A stretch of 5,348 nt of DNA from PSLL01 sp050259195 (GTDB taxonomy: Bacteria; Desulfobacterota_D; UBA1144; Nemesobacterales; CSP1-2). Both the position numbers and the translations under genes were made by a program. The stretch spans positions 1 to 5,348 of the forward strand of contig JBLNAE010000100.1 in assembly GCA_050259195.1 (NCBI GenBank), given 5' to 3'. The notes beneath the pieces are model-generated. The model had not been told where the DNA came from. It saw only the letters and a program-made list of their open reading frames with translations, and searched no databases. The first letter of the stretch is position 1. Each line of letters opens with the position of its first letter. Below are positions 1 through 5,287 of the stretch, one piece after another.

Positions 1-101
1 CCCTCTGCGGATAGTTTGTATAAATACGAAGTGGAGAGTCCACTCGCCTTTGCGGCTTCAGGAATGCTAAGGGCAATTTTTTCTTCTCTATCGTTATTCA
101 T
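1..101 (-). CDS. Excisionase-like helix-turn-helix protein, N-terminal part (runs off window)
   Basis: Reading leftward from the ATG at 101-99, the first 33 codons are open to the window edge; the 3' end is not included. The peptide begins MNNDREEKIALSIPEAAKAS and continues GLSTSYLYKLSAEG. The stretch 'SIPEAAKASGLSTSYLYKLSAEG' has the pattern of the helix-turn-helix of excisionase (Xis) and MerR-type small DNA-binding proteins: the EAA helix, the GLS turn, then a recognition helix. Such proteins usually have 60-80 residues and either direct excision of integrated elements or act as repressors. The start is well supported by AAAGGAGG (complement of 109-116) seven bases upstream. It lies divergent from the 296-residue gene at 229, and a tRNA attachment-site fragment and an integrase relic lie about 1.2 kb away, which fits a mobile-element role. 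Without the C-terminus I cannot separate excisionase from a small regulator. Confidence 0.72.
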   Translation of the reverse strand, partial: MNNDREEKIALSIPEAAKASGLSTSYLYKLSAE

Positions 102-143
102 GTCAAAACCTCCTTTCCTCCAAACTTGCATTTTTCTATTTCT

Positions 144-171
144 GCTATATTTTATTGTCTGTGTCTGCAAA
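144..171 (-). promoter_or_regulatory. Candidate promoter of the excisionase-like gene
   Basis: On the minus strand a -35-like TTTGCA (complement of 166-171) and a -10-like TATAGC (complement of 144-149) are separated by 16 bases, leaving a leader of roughly 35 bases before the ATG at 101. The -35 hexamer lies inside the left arm of the 10-bp inverted repeat at 162-171. A factor bound to that arm would therefore occlude the promoter. The match to sigma-70 consensus is only moderate. Confidence 0.3.
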
Positions 172-220
172 GTATAGGTAGCTGCGGGGCTAGGTGCAAG
201 TGACTATTTTTTTGCAGACA
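162..220. repeat. 10-bp perfect inverted repeat between divergent genes (operator-like)
   Basis: TGTCTGCAAA at 162-171 is the exact reverse complement of TTTGCAGACA at 211-220, with 39 bases between the arms. The left arm covers the candidate -35 of the leftward gene. The right arm ends eight bases before the ATG at 229, where a ribosome binding site would normally be. This placement suits a pair of operator half-sites or recombinase/excisionase binding sites. An RNA hairpin with a 39-base loop is less likely. The role is inferred from position only. Confidence 0.5.
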
Positions 221-228
221 TCAGTATC

Positions 229-1119
229 ATGTTACATCCCAATCTGATAAAAGAATTTGCACACGAGTTAGGCTGGCGATATGAAGAGATGGAGATTGCC
301 CTAAAAGCACTCTTTCATAAGGAATCAATCGTCAAGGATTGGCAAGAATTCCTAGGGGTGTGCTTGAGTGCCACAAATCCTAAAACGAGAGAGCATAAAG
401 TAACCAGCCTCTTAATAAAAAACCTCGAAGGTGATTTAGTCAACACAATTTGCAACCTACTTTTCAATTTTGACCCTGGTTTTACTCTCCTGGCTCTCTT
501 TAATGCCATTGATATTCTCAAGATAATGAAGAAAACATCAGGGTCGTTTTACCCAAGTGGAAGAAAGCCCTTTTTAATATCGGGTGTGCTTTTAGGAGAG
601 CACCCAATTACAATGGAGAAGGGTAGGGAACCAGACCCAAGATTAAGTGCCTATGAGCTATGTTATGAGTTTCTGAACTCATTGGTATTGGAGAAAAGCG
701 AGGGATCTAATAATGAACTCGAATCACTTTTATTTAATGTTACAGAACAAGCCTATTTCTTGACATTTAATATTAAGGCATTCCGCAATCTAGCTGATAG
801 GTGGAGCTATAATCCCAGCATGAGAAAGAAGGCAATCAAGTTGGGTGCTGCTCTTAACAATTCCTTTTTTAAGCACCGTAGAGAGATCACGGAAGGTCAG
901 TATTGGACATATTTCGTTTTAGTGGAAAAACTAAAGGACAGATATGGGCTCAGAGGAGCCTTCAGAGAGGTAGGCAGACGGCTTGGCGAACCGTCTAGAA
1001 CAATTGAAAGACGGTATTTTGAAAAGAAAAAGGAAGCCAAAAAGGAAAGGCTCTCGTTGGAGGATATAATCAAGAAATATAACTTGGGGCAAGCCTTAGA
1101 GGACTTGCTAGCAGAATGA
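229..1119 (+). CDS. Uncharacterised 296-residue protein with C-terminal helix-turn-helix-like region
   Basis: I do not recognise the family. The protein is soluble-looking, with no signal peptide or convincing membrane helix. Residues 1-100 are mostly helical and hydrophobic-patterned. Residues about 100-140 carry a K/G/P-rich stretch (KKTSGSFYPSGRKPFLISG), and 140-235 are helical again. Residues about 238-266 read YGLRGAFREVGRRLG, a short EPS turn, then RTIERRYFEKK, which looks like a helix-turn-helix. A very basic segment (261-274) and an acidic-ended tail follow. This suggests DNA binding at the C-terminus, as in element-borne regulators or replication proteins. ATG 229 is the first start in the frame after the stop at 175-177, but it has no Shine-Dalgarno; ATG 289 is an alternative. 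The gene lies between the excisionase-like gene and a tRNA attachment fragment, so it is probably mobile-element cargo. Confidence 0.75.
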   Translation: MLHPNLIKEFAHELGWRYEEMEIALKALFHKESIVKDWQEFLGVCLSATNPKTREHKVTSLLIKNLEGDLVNTICNLLFNFDPGFTLLALFNAIDILKIMKKTSGSFYPSGRKPFLISGVLLGEHPITMEKGREPDPRLSAYELCYEFLNSLVLEKSEGSNNELESLLFNVTEQAYFLTFNIKAFRNLADRWSYNPSMRKKAIKLGAALNNSFFKHRREITEGQYWTYFVLVEKLKDRYGLRGAFREVGRRLGEPSRTIERRYFEKKKEAKKERLSLEDIIKKYNLGQALEDLLAE

Positions 1120-1145
1120 CATTATCATCCTTTCTGAACCGAAAC

Positions 1146-1176
1146 CTTGTCAGTGAATTTGTCAGTAACTGACAAG
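1146..1176. repeat. Cluster of three TTGTCAGT motifs (two direct, one inverted)
   Basis: TTGTCAGT occurs at 1147-1154 and again at 1159-1166, and its complement ACTGACAA occurs at 1168-1175. The second and third copies form a nearly continuous palindrome with one central base. The outer copies pair as a perfect 9-bp stem (CTTGTCAGT 1146-1154 with ACTGACAAG 1168-1176). The cluster starts 27 bases after the stop of the 296-residue gene. No T-run follows, so a terminator is unlikely. About 120 bases separate it from the tRNA fragment, and repeated short motifs at that distance resemble recombinase arm-type or accessory-protein sites. The function is inferred. Confidence 0.5.
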
Positions 1177-1198
1177 TAGATTCTGTGCAAAGTCATAG

Positions 1199-1282
1199 AA
1201 AGCTATAGAGAGATTTATACTAAAATGCAATGATCTCAAAGGATTATGGTAATTCTATATAAAGCTATACAACGCTATGGAG
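1199..1282 (+). repeat. Direct AAAGCTATA repeats before the attachment site
   Basis: AAAGCTATA is present at 1199-1207 and 1261-1269. A related ACGCTATGGAG follows at 1272-1282, just before the tRNA-derived segment. The first copy reads AAAGCTATAGAGAG and the last ends GCTATGGAG, so the similarity extends a few bases beyond GCTAT. They may be integration-protein binding sites or chance repeats in AT-rich DNA. Confidence 0.3.
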
Positions 1283-1295
1283 TAGCTCTTTAGCC

Positions 1296-1339
1296 CTCAT
1301 AACCCGGAGGTCGTAGGTTCAAATCCTGCTCCCCAACCA
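1296..1339 (+). other. 3' part of an initiator tRNA-Met gene; attachment-site (att) remnant
   Basis: The segment starts with an anticodon loop CTCATAA (1296-1302, anticodon CAT at 1298-1300). It continues through CCCGG, a variable region ending AGGTCG, a T-arm GTAGG-TTCAAAT-CCTGC with all five stem pairs, and ends TCCCCAACCA. The CCCGGAGGTCG stretch and the AACCA end are typical of initiator tRNA-Met. The 5' side of the anticodon stem (1291-1295, TAGCC) does not pair with CCCGG, and no acceptor 5' strand exists. The 3' acceptor is one base short of the expected length. This is therefore not a working tRNA. Homology beginning at the anticodon loop and running to CCA is the usual core left by tyrosine-recombinase integration. 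A D-arm-like TAGCTC at 1283-1288 leaves open a longer decayed tRNA copy. Confidence 0.75.
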
Positions 1340-1373
1340 ATAACTACCGTACTTATAATACATTCTCATTGCT

Positions 1374-1680
1374 CTAAATCTTCCTTGCTACGGTTTTTAG
1401 TATAATTTTCAATACAGATACCGCCTCCTGAAGGCTGGCCTCAGGGTGAGAATATCTCTCTGTTACCTTAACTGTAAAATGACCTAATAATTTTTTTTAC
1501 AGCGTCGAGTGAAATTCTTTTTTCTACAAGCCTGGTAGCTGCAGTATGTCTTAGCTCCTGTTCTCGCAAGCCAACATTTGCCGAAAGCTCTTATTCATCG
1601 CTTCCGTTACTGTCCATCCAAGCTTCTGCTTTATCCGGCCAATTACATCTTCTCTATAACCCCTATCTACCCAAAGGAGG
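1374..1680 (-). pseudogene. Tyrosine recombinase/integrase, 3' remnant with frameshifts
   Basis: Three reading frames on the minus strand join into one tyrosine recombinase C-terminus. The piece at 1590-1494 encodes ELRHTAATRLVEKRISLDAV. The next frame, ending at the TAG 1376-1374, encodes LLGHFTVKVTERYSHP and then EASLQEAVSVLK. The catalytic Arg (LRHT), the second His (LLGH) and the nucleophile Tyr (ERY) are visible, with the canonical nine-residue His-to-Tyr spacing. The His expected three residues before the Arg is Gln (QELR). The frame change lies in a run of eight A (complement of 1491-1498), where seven would restore the reading. A second change near 1575-1590 is needed to join an upstream piece, KQKLGWTVTEAMNKSF, whose assignment to the same gene is less certain. 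The N-terminal and central domains are absent. The relic lies 34 bases from the tRNA-fMet fragment, the expected position for an integrase beside its att site. Confidence 0.8.
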
Positions 1681-1756
1681 GTATTTTTTTATCCTTGCAA
1701 CTGAGCTATACTTCTTCATTGTCTTTTCTCAGAGTTAATTTGGAATAATACGGCAC

Positions 1757-1794
1757 TATCAAGAGTCCTCCTCTGTTACTGAGGACTCTTGATA
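1757..1794. repeat. 14-bp perfect hairpin with 10-base loop
   Basis: TATCAAGAGTCCTC (1757-1770) and GAGGACTCTTGATA (1781-1794) are exact reverse complements around the loop CTCTGTTACT. It lies 48 bases beyond the stop of the minus-strand four-cysteine gene and might end its transcript, but neither strand has a T-run after the stem, so a standard intrinsic terminator is not supported. A small AGAGATTTCTCT palindrome follows nearby. It may instead be part of a dispersed palindromic repeat. Confidence 0.5.
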
Positions 1795-1842
1795 TGAAAC
1801 TTTAGAGATTTCTCTCGTTAAGAAAATTGGCAAAGAAGAGGC

Positions 1843-2154
1843 CTAATGTAAATGTGATTTAGCTTGTCTAATCTTCCTATTGTCTTGGCTCAATTCGTGC
1901 AAGGTCTTTTCCCCATTTACCAGTCCAAGACAGCCCTTTTTGCAAGTAGGGTAACCTTTGAAAATAGAACAATAAACAACATCCACAAAAGGAGTCGGTC
2001 CAATGTGTGCTCTTTTAACAACTTCCACGTTAACCTTCTTTCCAGTAACAGGGCATTTGAAGGCTTTTTGCTCAGTAATCTCATCAAAATAATACTCCAT
2101 ATGAGGGGTAAACATTGTAGGGACTTTTCTGTCTTTTTTAATTGGCTCTTTCAT
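1843..2154 (-). CDS. Small four-cysteine protein, possibly metal-binding, function unknown
   Basis: This 103-residue soluble protein has four cysteines: C34 in CPVTGKKV, C62 in VVYCS, and C71 and C75 in TCKKGC. A CP..G start, a mid-chain C and a final CxxxC look like a zinc- or iron-sulfur-binding knuckle, but I cannot name the family. The N-terminus is basic and the C-terminus (about 84-103) is a charged helix. The start at ATG 2154-2152 is strongly supported by AAGGGGGTGA (complement of 2161-2170). A plus-strand open frame overlaps almost the whole gene but lacks this support and is treated as a shadow. The gene has its own candidate promoter, is separated by 179 bases from the CapA-family gene on the same strand, and follows the integrase debris. 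Confidence 0.75.
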   Translation of the reverse strand: MKEPIKKDRKVPTMFTPHMEYYFDEITEQKAFKCPVTGKKVNVEVVKRAHIGPTPFVDVVYCSIFKGYPTCKKGCLGLVNGEKTLHELSQDNRKIRQAKSHLH

Positions 2155-2179
2155 TTTGATTCACCCCCTTTACAATTTT

Positions 2180-2208
2180 AAAGTAATCATTCAAGTACTG
2201 AATGTAAA
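2180..2208 (-). promoter_or_regulatory. Candidate promoter of the four-cysteine gene with overlapping palindrome
   Basis: On the minus strand TTTACA (complement of 2203-2208) and TACTTT (complement of 2180-2185) are 17 bases apart, placing transcription start close to the Shine-Dalgarno at 2161-2170. The spacer contains a dyad, CATTCA (2188-2193) and TGAATG (2199-2204), around AGTAC, which could be an operator. The -10 match is imperfect. Confidence 0.35.
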
Positions 2209-2333
2209 GAATAAAAAATGGTTTTTAGAAAAATTCTCCTCTTTTCCTTCCCTAAATTTGATTAAGAAGTCAACGTTGCTGAAATAAGCAGGTTTTTGCC
2301 ATTTATTGGATGGAATGGTTAGTTTTTGAGGAT

Positions 2334-3521
2334 TCAATCCCATTGTAGTGTCAAGGTATTATCCTCGTTCAAATCTACTCTAGTCCCAAAATTTTTACCT
2401 TCCCTATTCAGGGTATCTCTTAGCCAAAATGCCTCTGCCCGTGATGCTCGATTCGCTCTAAAGCATTTAATCCGTGTCGGTGTCATTCGCAAGCAAACTA
2501 ATTCTCCGATCAACAAATCCATACTCACAAAGTACATCAAGCCCAGGTCATCTCTAAAATCTCCGTAGCTACCAATACCTTCATAGTCATTTAGAAAGTC
2601 GCCGCAACCATAAATAACAGGCTTATTCTTGTAAACCTCTATTCCTTTTACGTGGTGAGAAGAGTGTCCGTGAATTATATTGACACCCGCATTATCAATG
2701 AGTTTATGGGCGAATTCTGTTTGTTCACGAGGAATCTCATAACCCCAATTACTTCCCCAATGAATGGAGGCAACAACGATATCTCCTTGTTGTTTGGCTT
2801 CCTGGACTTTCTCTTTGATATAGCGGACTGTTTTATCCGACATGTCTTTTAACAGACTTACGCCGGGCCTCTCTTCCGTAGTACCCCAGCTTGAAGGTAT
2901 CCCGCTTGTTACCGATCCAAACGAGAACACCATCACTCTCCCTTTTCCTTGAACCTCCATCACCGCCGGCTTTTCCGCCTCCATAAGATTCTGACCTGCA
3001 CCTGCACTTTTCACATTCACTTTCTTCAATGTTTCCAATGTCTCTATAAGTCCTGTACATCCCCAATCAAGAACATGGTTATTTGCGAGAGAACAACAAT
3101 CTATCTTAGCTGCTGTTATACAAGGTATGTTCTCTGGATTCATTCTGTAGTTTATGCCCTTGCCTTTCCAGTAATCATCGCTCCTTGTTACGCTCGTCTC
3201 CAAATTAATTATCCTCAAATCCGGCACCACCCGTTCAAATTCTTCGAGAGCATCTCCCCAAATGTATGAAAAGTCAACTGGTTGTAGAATCGGACCATTC
3301 GCCTTCTCAGCAAGTTCTACATACCCTTTAGCACTTCTCATATACGGCTCATAAATAAGGGGGTTACTTGGGTGAGGTAACACTTGATCAATGCCCCTCC
3401 CTGTCATTACATCACCACACATAAGTATCGTGATCGGATTAGAAATTCTTGATGGTTTGTTTTCAATTTTTTGCTTAATCTTTTCCATCCTTGAGAATGT
3501 CTCTTTGAATCTCTTTTTCAT
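2334..3521 (-). CDS. CapA-family (PGA_cap) metallophosphatase-fold protein
   Basis: This 395-residue protein has the ordered motifs of the CapA/poly-gamma-glutamate-synthesis family, which has a calcineurin-like metallophosphatase fold. They are GDVMTGRG (36-43), NLETS (106-110), LANNHVLDWG (145-154), IHWGSNWGYE (253-262), HGHSSHHVKGIE (284-295) and GCGDFLNDYEG (305-315). The Asp, Asn and His residues in these motifs are the expected metal ligands. In Bacillus, CapA/PgsA is membrane-anchored and acts in capsule synthesis or export. This protein has a basic N-terminus and no signal peptide or transmembrane segment, so a cytoplasmic hydrolase is likelier than a capsule anchor. No ligase-like capB or capC lies nearby. 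The annotated ATG has no clear ribosome binding site; Met12 (ATG at 3488-3486, after AAGG) is an alternative. The gene is divergent from the phosphoribosyltransferase operon. Confidence 0.88.
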   Translation of the reverse strand: MKKRFKETFSRMEKIKQKIENKPSRISNPITILMCGDVMTGRGIDQVLPHPSNPLIYEPYMRSAKGYVELAEKANGPILQPVDFSYIWGDALEEFERVVPDLRIINLETSVTRSDDYWKGKGINYRMNPENIPCITAAKIDCCSLANNHVLDWGCTGLIETLETLKKVNVKSAGAGQNLMEAEKPAVMEVQGKGRVMVFSFGSVTSGIPSSWGTTEERPGVSLLKDMSDKTVRYIKEKVQEAKQQGDIVVASIHWGSNWGYEIPREQTEFAHKLIDNAGVNIIHGHSSHHVKGIEVYKNKPVIYGCGDFLNDYEGIGSYGDFRDDLGLMYFVSMDLLIGELVCLRMTPTRIKCFRANRASRAEAFWLRDTLNREGKNFGTRVDLNEDNTLTLQWD

Positions 3522-3762
3522 ATAGTTTTATTCAAGTTGTATGCCACCAAATTTAACACTCATAACTCATTGAAATACAGAGAGTTATATAGAGCGACAG
3601 TCCCTAATAGGAAAGCATGAATCTGTCAGATTCTAAGACATCTGACAATTTGGATTTAGCATTGCTAAAAAAGAATCAACCTGAGTTCTTGTACTTATTA
3701 TAAATTACATTTTAAGGATTATGGCATGAGATTTGCGATATATCTTAGATGAGGTGATATAT
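3522..3762. promoter_or_regulatory. Divergent intergenic region with two inverted repeats
   Basis: The 241 bases between the CapA-family gene and the phosphoribosyltransferase gene are AT-rich and hold no gene. They contain ATAACTC/GAGTTAT (3562-3568 and 3582-3588) and TGTCAGA/TCTGACA (3624-3630 and 3641-3647). GAATC/GATTC overlaps the second pair (3619-3623 and 3629-3633). Promoters must lie here for both directions, but I find no convincing -35/-10 pair. The dyads are possible operators. Confidence 0.35.
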
Positions 3763-4464
3763 ATGAAATTTGCTTACAAAAGTAAAATCTTTAAAGATAG
3801 AAAAGAAGCTGGAAAGGAGCTTGCTGAAAAACTAAGCGAATATAAGGGAAAAGAAAATATCCTGATATTGGCTCTGCCCCGTGGGGGAGTTCCTGTGGCT
3901 TTTGAAGTTGCCGAATCATTGGGTGCCGATTTAGATGTTTTTATTACGAGAAAATTAAGATTCCCGGGTGAACCTGAACTAGCAGTTGGAGCATTGGCAG
4001 AGAATGGGGAGGTATTTCTTAATAAAGAGCTGAAGAATTACTGTTCAGAGGAGTATTTGAAAGAGGAAATATCATATCAAAGAGAAGAGGTAAGGCGCCG
4101 TCAAGTTCTATATAGGGATGGAAAGGAATTGCCTTCCCTTGTAGGAAAAACTATTATTCTAATTGATGATGGAATTGCGACAGGAGCAACTATGATAGCT
4201 ACTATACGTGCTCTCAGAGCTTCTGATATTAAGGTATTAATCGTAGCTGTTCCGGTAGCACCTACTGAGGTCATTAAAGAGTTTTCCAAATTGGCCGATG
4301 AGCTAGTTGTGCTTTATACTCCTTACCCTTTTATTGCAGTTGGGGCACATTACTCATACTTCAACCAAGTATCCGATGAAGAAGTAAGAGAATACTTGGA
4401 GAAATCGAAAACCATATCTGAACAACATTATAAAACGGAATCGAGAGAAAAGCATGGCTGGTAA
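3763..4464 (+). CDS. Phosphoribosyltransferase-domain protein
   Basis: This 233-residue protein belongs to the type I phosphoribosyltransferase fold. The PRPP-binding loop is at 131-144 (IILIDDGIATGATM, with the two acidic residues followed by GIATGAT). ALPRGGVPVA (37-46) and RKLRFPGEPELAVGAL (63-78) are typical of the subgroup often found next to or fused with dienelactone-hydrolase-like domains. The substrate of that subgroup is not established, and the sequence does not show which base or acceptor is used. I chose ATG 3763 because GAGGTG (3751-3756) lies six bases upstream; the frame extends to a TTG at 3733 that lacks such support and would add ten residues. The coding end overlaps the next gene by 11 bp, implying co-transcription and translational coupling. 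The protein is expected to be cytoplasmic. Confidence 0.88.
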   Translation: MKFAYKSKIFKDRKEAGKELAEKLSEYKGKENILILALPRGGVPVAFEVAESLGADLDVFITRKLRFPGEPELAVGALAENGEVFLNKELKNYCSEEYLKEEISYQREEVRRRQVLYRDGKELPSLVGKTIILIDDGIATGATMIATIRALRASDIKVLIVAVPVAPTEVIKEFSKLADELVVLYTPYPFIAVGAHYSYFNQVSDEEVREYLEKSKTISEQHYKTESREKHGW

Positions 4465-5101
4465 AGAATATAAGAGTTTAGTTCACATACATGCGGATTC
4501 TGTGAGACTCGAAGGAGAACTACACATTCCTCAGGGAGCAAAAGGGATAGTGATTTTTGTTCACGGAAGTGGAAGTTCACGATTCAGTCCAAGAAATACC
4601 TTTGTAGCACAGGTTCTGCGTTCTGCTGGGCTTGGTACTCTCCTTTTCGATTTACTGACCAGAGAAGAGGATACAGACTATCAAAACCGCTTTAATATCC
4701 CGCTTCTTGCCCGTCGTCTGGTTGCCGTTACTCAATGGGCAGGGACTCAAGAGCAAACGAGAAACCTTCAAATCGGGTATTTTGGCGCAAGTACGGGAGC
4801 CGCCGCCGCACTTATAGCCGCTGTAGAACAGGGCAAGGATATTAAGGCTATTGTTTCACGTGGAGGACGGCCGGATCTTGCAGAGGAAGTGCTAGGAAGC
4901 GTTAATGTTCCCACTCTTTTTATTGTGGGTGGGAACGATAATGTTGTGATCAAACTCAATCGTGATGCAAGCCTACGTATGAGAACGAAAATAGAGCTAA
5001 AAATCATTCCAGGAGCAACTCACCTTTTTGAAGAGCCGGGAGCACTAGAAGAAGTTGCACGTTTAGCAGCCGAGTGGTTTACAAAATACCTCTGTAAGTA
5101 A
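4454..5101 (+). CDS. Alpha/beta hydrolase (dienelactone-hydrolase-like)
   Basis: This 215-residue protein has the alpha/beta hydrolase order of motifs. An oxyanion-hole segment VHGSGSSR (36-43) comes first. The nucleophile elbow GASTGAA (111-117) holds Ser113 in G-x-S-x-G. An acidic residue follows a strand in FIVGGNDNVV (Asp162), and the catalytic His190 is in GATHLFEEPG. All three triad residues are present and the length suits a minimal dienelactone-hydrolase-type enzyme with little or no cap. There is no signal peptide. Its ATG lies inside the last codons of the phosphoribosyltransferase gene, with only a weak GAGAG upstream, so expression probably depends on coupling. The same two domains occur as one polypeptide in some bacteria, which supports a joint function. 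The ester or thioester substrate cannot be deduced. Confidence 0.88.
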   Translation: MAGKEYKSLVHIHADSVRLEGELHIPQGAKGIVIFVHGSGSSRFSPRNTFVAQVLRSAGLGTLLFDLLTREEDTDYQNRFNIPLLARRLVAVTQWAGTQEQTRNLQIGYFGASTGAAAALIAAVEQGKDIKAIVSRGGRPDLAEEVLGSVNVPTLFIVGGNDNVVIKLNRDASLRMRTKIELKIIPGATHLFEEPGALEEVARLAAEWFTKYLCK

Positions 5102-5120
5102 GACTGGAATTGTTATCTAT

Positions 5121-5168
5121 TTACCAATGGCATAAAATTTGCCGTTTATATTATTGGAGCTTTGGTAA
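5121..5168 (+). repeat. Nested inverted repeats after the hydrolase gene
   Basis: TTACCAA (5121-5127) pairs with TTGGTAA (5162-5168), and GGCA (5129-5132) pairs with TGCC (5140-5143) inside it. The outer loop contains the GGAG at 5156-5159 that precedes the small ORF. No T-run follows, so it is not a clear terminator of the operon. Confidence 0.25.
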
Positions 5169-5287
5169 TGGTCGAAAATAAAGAAGATAGAGAAGAAGAG
5201 AAAGAATATCTTAATAAATCATATCAAATCCGGATAAACAGTGTACGTGTCATTCTGAGCCGAAGGCGAAGAATCTATAGATTGTAA
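5168..5287 (+). CDS. Doubtful 39-codon ORF running into a dispersed repeat
   Basis: The ORF starts MVENKEDREEEKEYLNKS and ends VILSRRRRIYRL. A GGAG lies eight bases before the ATG, and the first half is strongly charged and helix-like, which would suit a short peptide. The last dozen residues are translated from the dispersed repeat at 5249-5276, so the natural end may have been replaced by repeat insertion, or the frame may be open by chance. I have no family match. It lies 66 bases after the hydrolase stop, on the same strand. Confidence 0.25.
   Translation: MVENKEDREEEKEYLNKSYQIRINSVRVILSRRRRIYRL

Noticed and set aside
315..521. Minus-strand 68-codon frame inside the 296-residue gene
   Set aside because: Contained within a longer open frame, no ribosome binding site or motif seen.
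1146..1176. Intrinsic terminator of the 296-residue gene
   Set aside because: The stem is adequate but is followed by TAGATTCTG rather than a T-run; the repeated motif suits binding sites better.
1264..1339. Complete tRNA gene
   Set aside because: No acceptor 5' strand pairs with TCCCCAA, the anticodon stem 5' side does not pair, and the 3' acceptor is one base short.
1864..2181. Plus-strand 105-codon frame opposite the four-cysteine gene
   Set aside because: Lacks a ribosome binding site, has no recognisable motif, and lies almost wholly antisense to a gene with an excellent start.
2326..3269. Several plus-strand frames opposite the CapA-family gene
   Set aside because: They are antisense to a gene with all family motifs in order and show no domain signature.
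3733..3762. TTG start extending the phosphoribosyltransferase by ten residues
   Set aside because: No ribosome binding site precedes the TTG, while GAGGTG lies at the right distance before ATG 3763.
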